Shown piece by piece: positions 40,896 through 49,747 of a stretch of 64,000 nt of DNA. The DNA is from Sphaerisporangium fuscum. GTDB taxonomy: Bacteria; Actinomycetota; Actinomycetes; Streptosporangiales; Streptosporangiaceae. A program made the position numbers and the translations under genes. The DNA lies in the NCBI RefSeq assembly GCF_018531465.1, contig NZ_JAHDTF010000013.1, positions 62,001 through 126,000 of the forward strand, in the 5' to 3' direction. Position 1 is the stretch's first letter. Each line of letters starts with the position of its first letter. The notes beneath the pieces were generated by a model. The model had not been told where the DNA came from and made no database searches. It saw only the letters and a program-made list of their open reading frames with translations.

Positions 40896-42037
40896 TGAGC
40901 TCCCCCGAAGGCACCGCCACGGGTACCGTCACCGGCGGCGACGCCGCCGCCGTCCGCTCCGGGAGCACGCCCGGCTGGGCATGGGCCGTGCTGGGGGTCG
41001 TCGTGGTGCTGGCGCTCGGCGCGGCCACCCGATTCCTGGACGAGAACGTCCCCACCTGGTTCACCGGGTCGAGGCTCGCCGCGGCGATCGAGTACCCGGT
41101 GTACGCCGTGGCGCTCGGCCTCGCCGGCAACGCGGTCCTCACGGTAACCGGGCTGAGGGACCGGCTCGCCGCGGGGTTCCGCACCGAGTTCTTCATCAAG
41201 ACCGGCCTGGTCCTGCTCGGCGCGTCCATCAACCTCAAGGTCATCGTCACCGCCGCCGGACCGGCGATCGTCCAGGCCGTCGTCCTGATCACCACGGTGT
41301 TCCTGTTCACCTGGTGGCTCGGCGGCAGGTTCGGCCTGGACGACAAGCTGCGGGCCCTGCTGTCCTCGGCCGTGTCGATCTGCGGCGTCAGCGCCGCCAT
41401 CGCCGCCGCCGGAGCCGTCCAGGCCAAGCGCGAGCAACTGGCCTACAGCGCCAGCCTGGTGATCGCCTTCGCCCTGCCGTCCATCTTCGTGCTGCCCGCG
41501 CTCGCGTCGGCGTTCGGGCTGAGCCCCGAGGTCGCCGGAGCCTGGATCGGCGGCAACATCGACACCACGGCCGCGGTGACCGCCGCGGGGACCATAGTCG
41601 GCGAAAACGCCCTGGCGGTGGCGACCATCGTCAAGGTCACCCAGAACGCCCTGATCGGGGTCGTCGTGGTCCTGCTCACGGCCTGGTTCGCCTTCCGGGT
41701 GGAGCGCCGCGCCGACGCGCCCCGTCCCGGGCTCGCCGAGCTGTGGCGGCGCTTCCCGAAGTTCGTGCTCGGGTTCGTGGCGGCGTCGGTGATCGCCACC
41801 TGGTACCTCACCACCGTGAGCGCCGCCGAGGGCAAGCCGGTGATCGGCGTGGCCAACGACCTGCGGGTGTGGTTCCTGATCCTGGCGTTCGCCAGCATCG
41901 GCCTGGAGTTCCGCGTGGCCGCGCTGAGGGAGGCCGGGTGGCGGCCGGTGGCGGTGTTCGCCTCCGCCACCGTGGTCAACGTGGTGGTCGCGCTCGGCCT
42001 GGCCTCCCTGCTGTTCCGCGGTTTCACCGTCACCTGA
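40895..42037 (+). CDS. YeiH/UPF0324-type putative sulfate exporter
   Basis: 380 residues with about ten membrane helices. Family landmarks: FIKTGLVLLGASINLKVI, ICGVSAAIAAAGAVQAK, AGAWIGGNIDTTAAVTAAG and FASIGLEFRV. The family is annotated as putative sulfate or sulfonate-related exporters on weak evidence; LysR-linked E. coli YeiH is the reference member. Downstream partner of the 43-residue membrane protein. Confidence 0.9.
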   Translation: MSSPEGTATGTVTGGDAAAVRSGSTPGWAWAVLGVVVVLALGAATRFLDENVPTWFTGSRLAAAIEYPVYAVALGLAGNAVLTVTGLRDRLAAGFRTEFFIKTGLVLLGASINLKVIVTAAGPAIVQAVVLITTVFLFTWWLGGRFGLDDKLRALLSSAVSICGVSAAIAAAGAVQAKREQLAYSASLVIAFALPSIFVLPALASAFGLSPEVAGAWIGGNIDTTAAVTAAGTIVGENALAVATIVKVTQNALIGVVVVLLTAWFAFRVERRADAPRPGLAELWRRFPKFVLGFVAASVIATWYLTTVSAAEGKPVIGVANDLRVWFLILAFASIGLEFRVAALREAGWRPVAVFASATVVNVVVALGLASLLFRGFTVT

Positions 42038-42066
42038 GGGCTTCTCCCCCGCGTGCGGGGACGTCC

Positions 42067-43701
42067 CTACGCCCAGGGCACCTGCGGGGAGCGGTAGAAG
42101 CCGATGCCCATGACGTCCCAGCGGGGGCCCTGGGCCGCGAGGCGGCGGCGGAAGGCGTCCCAGCCGTGGGTGGACCAGGGCGACCAGCCCAGCTCGGCGA
42201 TCGCCGGCAGGCGGGGGAACGCCATGTACTCGATGTCGTCCTCGGTGACGATCGTCTCGGTCCACAGGGGCGCCTCGACGCCGAGCACCGCCGAGGAGGG
42301 GACGCCGCGCAGGTAGGAGCCGGGGTTCCAGTCGTAGGCGGTCCTCACCTCGACGTACCCCGCCCAGTCCTGCCCGAGGGTCGTACTGGAGGTGTACTTC
42401 ATGTCGAGGTAGGCCCGGTTCGCCGGGGACAGGACGACCTTGGCGCCCCGCGAGACGGCGGTGCTCACCTGCGAGTCGGAGGTGGTGGTCCCCCAGTACT
42501 GGGCGACGCGCCCCGGTGAGTGGTCCACCGCCGCCGCCCCGATCTGGTGCCATCCCATGACGGTCTTCCCGGCGCCGGCCACCATGGGCTGCACGCGGTT
42601 GACGAACGCGGCGTACTGCGCCGGCGAGGTGGCGTGGGCCTCGTCGCCGCCGATGTGGAGGTACGGCCCGGGGGTGATCGCCGCGAGCTCGGTCAGCACG
42701 TCCTTCACGAACGTGTAGGTGCTCTCCTTGGAGGTGCACAGCGAGCTGAACCCGACGTCGGTGCCGGTGTAGAGCGGCGGCGCCACCCCGTCGCAGTTCA
42801 GCTCGGCGTAGGAGGCGAGCGCCGCGTTGGTGTGCCCCGGCATGTCGATCTCGGGGACGATCGTGACGTACCGCTGCGCGGCGTACGCCACGAGGTCCTG
42901 GTACTCGGCCTTGGTGTAGTAGCCGCCCGATCCGCCGCCGACCTGGGTGCTGCCGCCGTAGGCCGCCAGGCGCGGCCGGGCGTCCAGGGCGATGCGCCAG
43001 CCCTGGTCGTCCGACAGGTGAAGGTGCAGATAGTTGATCTTGTAGAGGGCGATGCGGTCGATGTAACGCTTGACGGTGCCGGCCGGGTGGAAGTGCCGGG
43101 CGACGTCCAGCATCGCGCCGCGGTAGCCGAAGCGCGGGTGGTCGACGATGCGCCCGCCGGGCACCGTCCACGGGCCGGGACCCACGGTGGCGCTCTCGAT
43201 CCGCGGCGGGAGGAGCTGGCGCAGCGTCTGCACCCCGTTGAACAGCCCGGCGCCGGTGCGCGCCCTGATCACCACCGCGCTCGCGGTGACGTCCAGCTGG
43301 TACCCCTGGTCGCCGACGGAGGGGTCGGCGCCGGTCAGCAGCAGCGAGACGCCGGAGGCGGGGGTGCCGGACGGCGCGGGCGCGACCGGCAGGGCGTACC
43401 CGGTGGAACGGCGCAGGATGCCGGCCAGGTAGGCGCCCACGCCGGCGGCGGGGGCGGACCCGGGCTCGGTGAGGACGCGGGCGTCCGGGCCGAGCGTGTA
43501 CGTCGTGCCGCTGTCCGGCCGCACGGACGCGGGGGCGGGGACGACGTCGCTCATCGAGGCGGCCGTGGCCGGCGCCGCGGTCGAGACGGTCACCAGGCCG
43601 GCGCCCGCGGCGAGCAGCACGACCGAGGCGAGGCGCGTCGCCGTCGAACGGAGGCGGGACGGGTGGGGACGGGCCGATCCGGAGGGGGCGGGGAGGCTCA
43701 T
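42067..43701 (-). CDS. secreted beta-N-acetylhexosaminidase (GH20)
   Basis: 544 residues. Signal peptide to about residue 47, a GH20b N-terminal domain (ADPSVGDQGYQLDV), then the GH20 barrel: GAMLDVARHFHP, LHLHLSDDQGWRI, the catalytic Asp-Glu pair in HIGGDEAH near residue 351, and WTETIVTEDDIEYMAFPRL. It releases GlcNAc from chitin oligosaccharides or cell-wall fragments outside the cell. A palindrome at 43736 lies in its promoter region. Confidence 0.96.
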   Translation of the reverse strand: MSLPAPSGSARPHPSRLRSTATRLASVVLLAAGAGLVTVSTAAPATAASMSDVVPAPASVRPDSGTTYTLGPDARVLTEPGSAPAAGVGAYLAGILRRSTGYALPVAPAPSGTPASGVSLLLTGADPSVGDQGYQLDVTASAVVIRARTGAGLFNGVQTLRQLLPPRIESATVGPGPWTVPGGRIVDHPRFGYRGAMLDVARHFHPAGTVKRYIDRIALYKINYLHLHLSDDQGWRIALDARPRLAAYGGSTQVGGGSGGYYTKAEYQDLVAYAAQRYVTIVPEIDMPGHTNAALASYAELNCDGVAPPLYTGTDVGFSSLCTSKESTYTFVKDVLTELAAITPGPYLHIGGDEAHATSPAQYAAFVNRVQPMVAGAGKTVMGWHQIGAAAVDHSPGRVAQYWGTTTSDSQVSTAVSRGAKVVLSPANRAYLDMKYTSSTTLGQDWAGYVEVRTAYDWNPGSYLRGVPSSAVLGVEAPLWTETIVTEDDIEYMAFPRLPAIAELGWSPWSTHGWDAFRRRLAAQGPRWDVMGIGFYRSPQVPWA

Positions 43702-43735
43702 GGGGGGGCTCCGGCGCGAGATCGGGGGCGGTTCG

Positions 43736-43754
43736 GTTAGTAAGCCTTACTTAC
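43736..43754. promoter_or_regulatory. 19-bp dyad upstream of GH20 gene
   Basis: GTTAGTAAG and CTTACTTAC flank a central C and pair at 8 of 9 positions, 35 bases upstream of the GH20 start. It resembles a repressor operator. It is shaped like an iron-regulator (DtxR/IdeR) box but fits that consensus only partly. Confidence 0.45.
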
Positions 43755-43796
43755 AGAGCGCCTCTCGTCAATGACACCGGGCGGGGTGGGCCGGGG

Positions 43797-45176
43797 CTAG
43801 CTCGGGATGAAGAAGCGGTGGACGATGTCGCGGGCGTAGGCGATGTTGGACTCCAGCAGCTCGAAGGCCGGGAGGCTGCCCACCTGGTAGGTCCGGTTCC
43901 GGCCCTGGAGGGCCTCGACGCGGTCGTAGATCCCGGCGGCGAGGTCCTCGCCGCCGAAGTGCGGCATGTAGGCCCACGGCTCCACCCGCAGCACCTCCCG
44001 CAGCACGCCGCCGACCTGGGCCAGGTCGCCGCGCAGCACCTCCACCAGGGCCGCCGGGCCGAGCCCGCCACCGTAGCAGTAGCAGGTGTAGACGTCCTGG
44101 CCGGCGTAGCGGCTGTGGTAGGCCACACACCGGCCGCCCGCCGCCTCCTCCGCCGTCGAGGGCAGGATGTAGAAGCCCTCAGGGGGCAGGTCCGACGCCC
44201 GGCACAGCACCGTGCGGTAGTCGATCGTGCGCACGCGCGAGGCCAGGTCGCGTTCGTCCTCGGTGGCGTCGAGCAGGGGCAGCACCCGGTCGAGGGCGAC
44301 GGTCAGCACCAGGTCGTCGGCCACGATCTCCTCCGGGCCCGCGTCCCGGGCCGGGCCACTCGCACCCTCGGCCGCGCCGGGCGCGCCGCCGGCGGCGGTG
44401 TCCTGCTCCTCGCCGGAGCCGCCCTCTCGGCGGGTCTCCCCGGGGCGGACGCGCACGGTGACCCCCTCGGGGCCGCGTTCGATCGAGTCGACGCGCACGC
44501 CGGTCCGGACATCGGTCAGCCGTTCGGCGACCCGTCGCCACAGCAGGCCCAGGCCGCCCTTCACGGTGAACAGGACCGGGTGCCCGCGCACCCACCGGCC
44601 GCCCTCGCTGACCCCGGCCATCTCCGCGTACTTCAGGAAGTACAGCGCCGGCAGATCCCCGGTCAGGAAGCCGTACCCGCAGCTGCTGTACCCCGGCCCC
44701 AGCGTCCCGGCCATGGAGGTGAGCCCGTGCTCGCGCAGCCACTCACCGGCGGGCCGGGCCAGCACGGCGGCGCTGTGCGCCAGGCCCGGCCGCCCGAGGT
44801 CGGGGAACTCCTCCCGCCGCACGGAGAGGTAACGCTCCATCGACCCGCGCTGGAAGAAGGCCGGGTCCGACGGCACGATTCGCCCGCCGTGGAGGTCGTG
44901 CACGTGGATCGGCGTGATCGGCTCGCTCTCCAGGCCCAGCTCGTCGAGCAGGGCGGCCACCTCGACGTACCGCATGGTGCAGATGTGCGCGCCCAGATCG
45001 TACACGTGCCCGTCGACCTCGGCCGACGCCGCCTTGCCCGCGATGTCGCCGGCGCTCTCCAGCACCACGGCCCGGTGTCCGAGCCGTTCGAGCTCGTGGG
45101 CGACGGTCAGCCCGGCGGCGCCGGCGCCCACCACGCACACCGTACGGCCGCCCGCGGGACGTGCTTGTTGGTCCAT
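43797..45176 (-). CDS. FAD-dependent amine-oxidase-like oxidoreductase
   Basis: 459 residues from ATG 45176, chosen because the FAD motif follows soon (VCVVGAGAAGLTVAHELERLGHRAVVLE); the frame is open to a GTG at 45254, 12 bases after the upstream kinase stop. The FAD domain continues with YDLGAHICTMRY, a conserved pattern of phytoene-desaturase/amine-oxidase relatives. A charged, Gly-rich insertion near residue 265-305 (REGGSGEEQDTAAGG) interrupts the domain. Substrate unknown; possible tailoring or carotenoid-like enzyme. Confidence 0.75.
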   Translation of the reverse strand: MDQQARPAGGRTVCVVGAGAAGLTVAHELERLGHRAVVLESAGDIAGKAASAEVDGHVYDLGAHICTMRYVEVAALLDELGLESEPITPIHVHDLHGGRIVPSDPAFFQRGSMERYLSVRREEFPDLGRPGLAHSAAVLARPAGEWLREHGLTSMAGTLGPGYSSCGYGFLTGDLPALYFLKYAEMAGVSEGGRWVRGHPVLFTVKGGLGLLWRRVAERLTDVRTGVRVDSIERGPEGVTVRVRPGETRREGGSGEEQDTAAGGAPGAAEGASGPARDAGPEEIVADDLVLTVALDRVLPLLDATEDERDLASRVRTIDYRTVLCRASDLPPEGFYILPSTAEEAAGGRCVAYHSRYAGQDVYTCYCYGGGLGPAALVEVLRGDLAQVGGVLREVLRVEPWAYMPHFGGEDLAAGIYDRVEALQGRNRTYQVGSLPAFELLESNIAYARDIVHRFFIPS

Positions 45177-45266
45177 GGCGGTAGAGATGCCCGGGAACGA
45201 TGATCGTTTCCCCGCCGCGGGCGGTGCGGTACCGCTCTTGACCTGCCCGTTCACCCCGGAGTGAGG

Positions 45267-46718
45267 CTAGGCGTCCGCGATCGGCAGCAGGACCTGGAAG
45301 CGGGTGTCCCCCGGCTCCGACGTCACCCGGATGTCGCCGTGGTGCTTGTTCACCACGATCCGGTAGGAGATGTCGAGGCCGAGGCCCGTGCCCTCGCCCA
45401 CCGGCTTGGTGGTGAAGAACGGCTCGAAGATCCGCGGCCGGATGTCCGCCGGAATGCCGGGCCCGGTGTCGCCCACCTCGACGTACACCCGCTCGGCGTC
45501 GTGCCCGGTGCGCAGCGTCAGCGTGCCGCCAGCGCCCTTCATGGCGCCCAGCGCGTTGTCGATGAGGTTCGTCCAGACCTGGTTGAGCTCCGCCGCGTAC
45601 GCCGGGATCCGCGGGACGGAGCGGTCGTACTCCTTGACCGTCCGCACCCCTTCGGGAATCTTGGCCTGCATCATCGTCAGCGTGGCGTCGAGCAGTTCGT
45701 GCACGTCGACGGTCTGGTAGGGCGCCCGGTCGAGCTGGGAGTACTGCTTGGCGGCGGAGACCAGCGTGGAGACGCGGGTGACGGCGTCGTCGATCTCGCA
45801 CATCAGCTGCTCGGTCTCTATCGTGTAGGTCAGCCAGCGCACGGCGGCCTCGAGGTTCTCCCCGCCCACCGAGCCGGTGATCTGCTCCAGCCAGTCGACG
45901 TCGATGCCCCCGGCGACCAGCGTGGGGGCGATCTCCCAGCTGCCGTTCACGTCGTGGTCGTCGAGCCAGTCGGCGAGCTCGTCCTCGGCGTCGGCGGCGG
46001 CCAGCGCCGACAGCGGCGCCGCCTGCGCGGCCCGCTTGACGGCCTCCTCCTGCAGCTCGACCAGGTCGTGCAGCCGGCTGCCGTCGAGACGTCCGTCGGC
46101 GATCAGGGCGAGCTTGTGGCGCATCGCGGCGACCCGCTCGCGCAGCACCGACGTCGCCCGTACGGCCGCGGCCGCCGGGTTGTTGAGCTCGTGGGTGAGC
46201 CCCGCCGACAGCGAGCCGAGGGCGAGCAGCCGCTCGCGCTCGCCGACGATCGTCTGCGTGTTGCGCATGCCGAGGAACATGCCCTCCAGCAGGTGCGTCG
46301 CCATGGGGAACCACTCGCGCAGCGCCGTGGCCAGCACCCCCGAAGGGATGACGACCATCTCGACGTCACCGATCGCCCGGAGGGTGGCGGTGTACACCTG
46401 CTCGATGTCGCTGAGGTAGGCCTGCATGGCGCCGGCGTACACACCGCGCTGCTCGGTGCGGTTCATCTCGACCTCATCGCCCTGCAGGCGGCGCGTGAGC
46501 GAGATGGTGCCGTGGACGAGGACGTAGAAGCAGGTCGCGGGCTCGCCCTCATGGCAGATGGTCGCGCCCGCGGGCCAGCGCTCGACGCGGCCCTCCTCGA
46601 CGAACCGCGCGATCTGGGCGTCGTCGAGGGACTCGAACAGGAACAGCGTCCGCAGCAGCTCGGCGGTGGGGTGCTCCTCGCCGACCTCACCGCACCCGGC
46701 CGTCACCGCGTCGCTCAC
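45267..46718 (-). CDS. histidine kinase with N-terminal cyclic-nucleotide-binding domain
   Basis: 483 residues from GTG 46718, overlapping the previous gene's stop as GTGA. Residues 20-150 form a CRP-like cNMP-binding domain (LFESLDDAQIARFVEEGRVERW and GEPATCFYVLVHGTISL). Later come the kinase H box AGLTHELNNPAAAAV and a HATPase domain (NQVWTNLIDNALGAMK, GDTGPGIP, GEGTGLGLDISYRIV). No membrane segment, so a soluble sensor. Co-translated with the RR-thioredoxin-reductase fusion, its probable partner. Confidence 0.93.
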   Translation of the reverse strand: MSDAVTAGCGEVGEEHPTAELLRTLFLFESLDDAQIARFVEEGRVERWPAGATICHEGEPATCFYVLVHGTISLTRRLQGDEVEMNRTEQRGVYAGAMQAYLSDIEQVYTATLRAIGDVEMVVIPSGVLATALREWFPMATHLLEGMFLGMRNTQTIVGERERLLALGSLSAGLTHELNNPAAAAVRATSVLRERVAAMRHKLALIADGRLDGSRLHDLVELQEEAVKRAAQAAPLSALAAADAEDELADWLDDHDVNGSWEIAPTLVAGGIDVDWLEQITGSVGGENLEAAVRWLTYTIETEQLMCEIDDAVTRVSTLVSAAKQYSQLDRAPYQTVDVHELLDATLTMMQAKIPEGVRTVKEYDRSVPRIPAYAAELNQVWTNLIDNALGAMKGAGGTLTLRTGHDAERVYVEVGDTGPGIPADIRPRIFEPFFTTKPVGEGTGLGLDISYRIVVNKHHGDIRVTSEPGDTRFQVLLPIADA

Positions 46719-48373
46719 TGTGCCTCCAGGTATCGGTGGATCAGGGACACCGCCATCGCGCCCTCGCCCACGGCCGAGGCGACCCGCTTGACCGAGTCGG
46801 CCCGGACGTCGCCCGCGGCGAAGACGCCCGGGATGCTGGTCTCCAAGTGGTAGGGGTCGCGCGGCAGCGTCCACCCGGGCGGGCGGCTCCCGTCGGTGAC
46901 CAGGTCGGGCCCGGTGACGACGAACCCGCGATCGTCGCGGACGACCGCCTTGGCGAGCCAGTCGGTGCGGGGCTCGGCGCCGATGAAGATGAACAGCCAC
47001 GAGGTGTCCACCGTGCGGACCCGGCCGGAACGCGGATCGCACAGCGTCAGCCGCTCGAGATGGTCGCCGCCCTCACCCGCGACCACCTGCGTGTGCGGGT
47101 GGACCTCGATGTTGGCGTGGCTCTCGATCTGGTGGATCAGGTAATGCGACATCGACTGCCGCAGGTCGGCGGCCCGGATCAGGATGTGGACCTTGCGGGC
47201 GTACTTGGCGAAGTGGACGGCCGCCTGCCCGGCGGAGTTGGCGCCGCCGACGATGTAGACCTCCTCGCCGGCGCAGCTCGGGGCCTCGGTGGAGGCCGAG
47301 CCGTAGAACACGCCGCGGCCGGTCAGCTCCGCCAGGCCCGGCGCCTCCAGCATGCGGTACGACACGCCGGTGGCGAGCACCACGGTGTGCGCGGCGACCT
47401 GGCTGCCGTCGGCGAAGTGCACCAGCCGGGCGGCGCCGGCCGCCTCCAGGCCGACGACCTCCCGGGTTGTGAGGATCTCGGCCCCGAACTTGTGCGCCTG
47501 CCTGCGGGCCCGGTCGGTGAGCTGGGCGCCCGACACCCCGTCGGGGAAGCCGAGGTAGTTCTCGATGCGGGTGCTCTGCCCGGCCTGGCCGCCGGTCGCC
47601 CGCTGCTCGACGAGCACGGTGTCGAGCCCCTCGGACGCGCCGTACACCGCCGCGCCGAGTCCCGCCGGACCGGCGCCGATGACGACGAGGTCGTAGAACT
47701 CCGCCGCCGGGGTCGTGGTGAGGCCGACGTGCGCGGCGATCTCGGCCTCGGCGGGCTTGACCAGGGACTTCCCCTCAGGGGTGACCACGAGCGGCACGTC
47801 GTCGGGCGTCACTCCGGCGGCGGCCAGCAGCCGGCGGCCCTCGGCCTCGTCGGCCGGCATCCAGCGGTACGGCACGAGGTTGCGCGCCAGGAAGTCGCGG
47901 ACGGCGAACGACGGCGCCGACCAGCGGTGCCCGACCACGCGGACCTCGTTGACGGCCTCGTCGGGCGCGGCCAGCCAGGCGTCCAGCATCGCGTCGACCA
48001 CCGGGTAGAGCTTTTCCTCCGGAGGGTTCCACGGCTTGAGCAGGTAGTGGTCGAGGTCGACGATGTTGATCGCGTCGATGGCCGCGTCGGTGTCGGCGTA
48101 CGCGGTCAGCAGGACACGGCGGGCACGCGGGAAGATGTCCATCGCGGCCTCGAGGAACTGGATGCCGTTCATCTGCGGCATGCGGTAGTCCGCGAGCATG
48201 ACGGCCACCTGGTCGCCGCGCAGCTTGATCTCGCGCAGCGCCTCGAGCGCGGCCTCGCCGGAGTCGGCGCGCACCACGCGGTAGCGGTCGCCGTAACGGC
48301 GCCGCACGTCCCGCGCCACCGAGCGGGAAACGGCAGGATCGTCGTCGACGGTCAGAATCGCCGGATTCGCCAT
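46715..48373 (-). CDS. response regulator fused to thioredoxin-reductase-like FAD protein
   Basis: 552 residues from ATG 48373. Residues 1-125 are a receiver domain (ILTVDDDPAVSRS, phospho-Asp in VMLADYRMPQMNG). After a linker segment with a glutaredoxin-like fold (VRVVGHRWSAPSFAVRDFL) comes an NAD(P)H:FAD oxidoreductase from about residue 230 (YDLVVIGAGPAGLGAAVYGASEG, YIVGGANSAGQAAVHFAKYA, GVFAAGDVR). The CxxC redox pair of true thioredoxin reductases is absent. It likely couples phosphorylation from the neighbouring kinase to flavin redox output. Confidence 0.92.
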   Translation of the reverse strand: MANPAILTVDDDPAVSRSVARDVRRRYGDRYRVVRADSGEAALEALREIKLRGDQVAVMLADYRMPQMNGIQFLEAAMDIFPRARRVLLTAYADTDAAIDAINIVDLDHYLLKPWNPPEEKLYPVVDAMLDAWLAAPDEAVNEVRVVGHRWSAPSFAVRDFLARNLVPYRWMPADEAEGRRLLAAAGVTPDDVPLVVTPEGKSLVKPAEAEIAAHVGLTTTPAAEFYDLVVIGAGPAGLGAAVYGASEGLDTVLVEQRATGGQAGQSTRIENYLGFPDGVSGAQLTDRARRQAHKFGAEILTTREVVGLEAAGAARLVHFADGSQVAAHTVVLATGVSYRMLEAPGLAELTGRGVFYGSASTEAPSCAGEEVYIVGGANSAGQAAVHFAKYARKVHILIRAADLRQSMSHYLIHQIESHANIEVHPHTQVVAGEGGDHLERLTLCDPRSGRVRTVDTSWLFIFIGAEPRTDWLAKAVVRDDRGFVVTGPDLVTDGSRPPGWTLPRDPYHLETSIPGVFAAGDVRADSVKRVASAVGEGAMAVSLIHRYLEAQ

Positions 48374-48505
48374 GGCATCAATGAAAGCATGTCCTCGGTA
48401 AAGCTCATCCGCCCGCGCGCTGGCCACGGGCCTGGTCCCGCCACCCGCGACACCGGGCGCCGGGACGCCCAGTCGGCGGCAAGCGGGTTCCAAGAGGCGG
48501 TCGGC

Positions 48506-49060
48506 ATGATCGGCTCCATGACAGGATCGACGCGACCGGCGGCGCGGGGCTGGGCGATGGGGAGGGGCCGCACGCCGGGCCCCGTGGGCATGTACATCCT
48601 CTTCGTCTGCTGGGCGGTGCTGGGGCTCGTGCCCGTTCTCTTCTCCACCCACGACCTGAAGCTCGCGCTGGGCGAGGCCGGGGCGCCCGGCACCCTCACC
48701 GTCGTCTCGTGCGAGGCCCTCGGGAAGGGGCGGTACGACTGCAAGGGCAGGTTCGTGCCGGACGACGACTCCCTGCGCACGGCGGTCCTCCAGGCGTCGC
48801 CCGACTCCCACGTGGGACAGACCTACCGGGGGCGGCTGGACGTGGAGACCGATCGTGTGGTGCGTACGGGCTTCGCCGGGGTCCTGGCGCAGTTCGCCCT
48901 CATCGGGCTCGCTCCCCTGGTGTGGGCGGGACTGCCGTATTCGGTGCTGTTCGCCCTCGGCGTCCGGCGCGGCCGGAAGACGGCGGCGATCATCGGCGTC
49001 GTGGTCTCGGTCGCGTCCCTCCTCGTGGTGATCGCCGGTGTGATCGCTGCCTCCGCCTGA
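48506..49060 (+). CDS. membrane protein of unknown function
   Basis: 184 residues from ATG 48506, 8 bases after GAGG. One helix near residue 30-47 (MYILFVCWAVLGLVPVLF), a soluble extracytoplasmic region with two Cys (VVSCEALGKGRYDCKGRF), then two helices at the C-terminus. The two Cys suggest a disulfide. No family recognised. Confidence 0.7.
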   Translation: MIGSMTGSTRPAARGWAMGRGRTPGPVGMYILFVCWAVLGLVPVLFSTHDLKLALGEAGAPGTLTVVSCEALGKGRYDCKGRFVPDDDSLRTAVLQASPDSHVGQTYRGRLDVETDRVVRTGFAGVLAQFALIGLAPLVWAGLPYSVLFALGVRRGRKTAAIIGVVVSVASLLVVIAGVIAASA

Positions 49061-49105
49061 CCGCCGCCCGCCCTTCTGTCGGAGGTGGTGGGTAGAGTCA
49101 CGGCG

Positions 49106-49669
49106 ATGGGCACGCATACGATCACCGCGCACTGGGACGAGGCGATCCCCGACGACGCCGACGAGGTCGCGCTCGTCCACGGGGGCGCCTTCCGCACCTA
49201 CCACTGCGACTGCGGCACGCCGCTCCCCAACCGGGCCGCGGCCGAGCTGCACGCCATGGAGACCGGCCAGTGCTCGGTCTGCCTGGGCTCGGCCGACGAG
49301 GAGCTGGTCCCCGGGTTCGTCAGGCGCTGCGCCGCGTGCGCGGCGACGGGGCGGCGCGACGTCCAGCTGGTGTGGGAGCTGGCCCACAGCGAGGCCGAGC
49401 AGATCATCACCCCCGACGTCGTCCGCGAGGTGATCGCCGACGTGACCGGCCCGTTCCGGCTGTCGGAGGTCGCGGACGCCACACGGCTGGCCCTGGGCCT
49501 CCCCCTCGGCCGTCTCCCCGTCGGGCCCCGCGTGCGCGACGTGCTGCGTCAGCTGGAGGCCTCGGGCGAGCTGGTTATGCTCTCCGCCCCCGACGAGCTC
49601 CTCCGCGGCCCCTCGGTGGTCCTGTACCGCGACCCGCAGTGGCAGAAGGTCACCGAGCCGTCCGCGTGA
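49106..49669 (+). CDS. zinc-ribbon hypothetical protein, leaderless
   Basis: 187 residues from ATG 49106. TAGAGT at 49093-49098 ends 7 bases before the ATG, so a leaderless mRNA is predicted. The first 80 residues hold paired cysteines (YHCDCGTPLP, QCSVCLG, RRCAACAATG) suitable for two zinc sites. The C-terminal half is helical. No function can be assigned. Confidence 0.7.
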   Translation: MGTHTITAHWDEAIPDDADEVALVHGGAFRTYHCDCGTPLPNRAAAELHAMETGQCSVCLGSADEELVPGFVRRCAACAATGRRDVQLVWELAHSEAEQIITPDVVREVIADVTGPFRLSEVADATRLALGLPLGRLPVGPRVRDVLRQLEASGELVMLSAPDELLRGPSVVLYRDPQWQKVTEPSA

Positions 49670-49747
49670 CCCGGGTCGCCCGACGTACGGCGGCGCCGAT
49701 TCCACCGCACTCCGTCCCGCCGACCCGTGCGAGCGGACGTCGGGAGG

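Noticed and set aside
43797..48373. Biosynthetic gene cluster around the FAD oxidoreductase
   Set aside because: No synthase, carrier or tailoring set is nearby; the neighbours are a signalling pair and a hexosaminidase.
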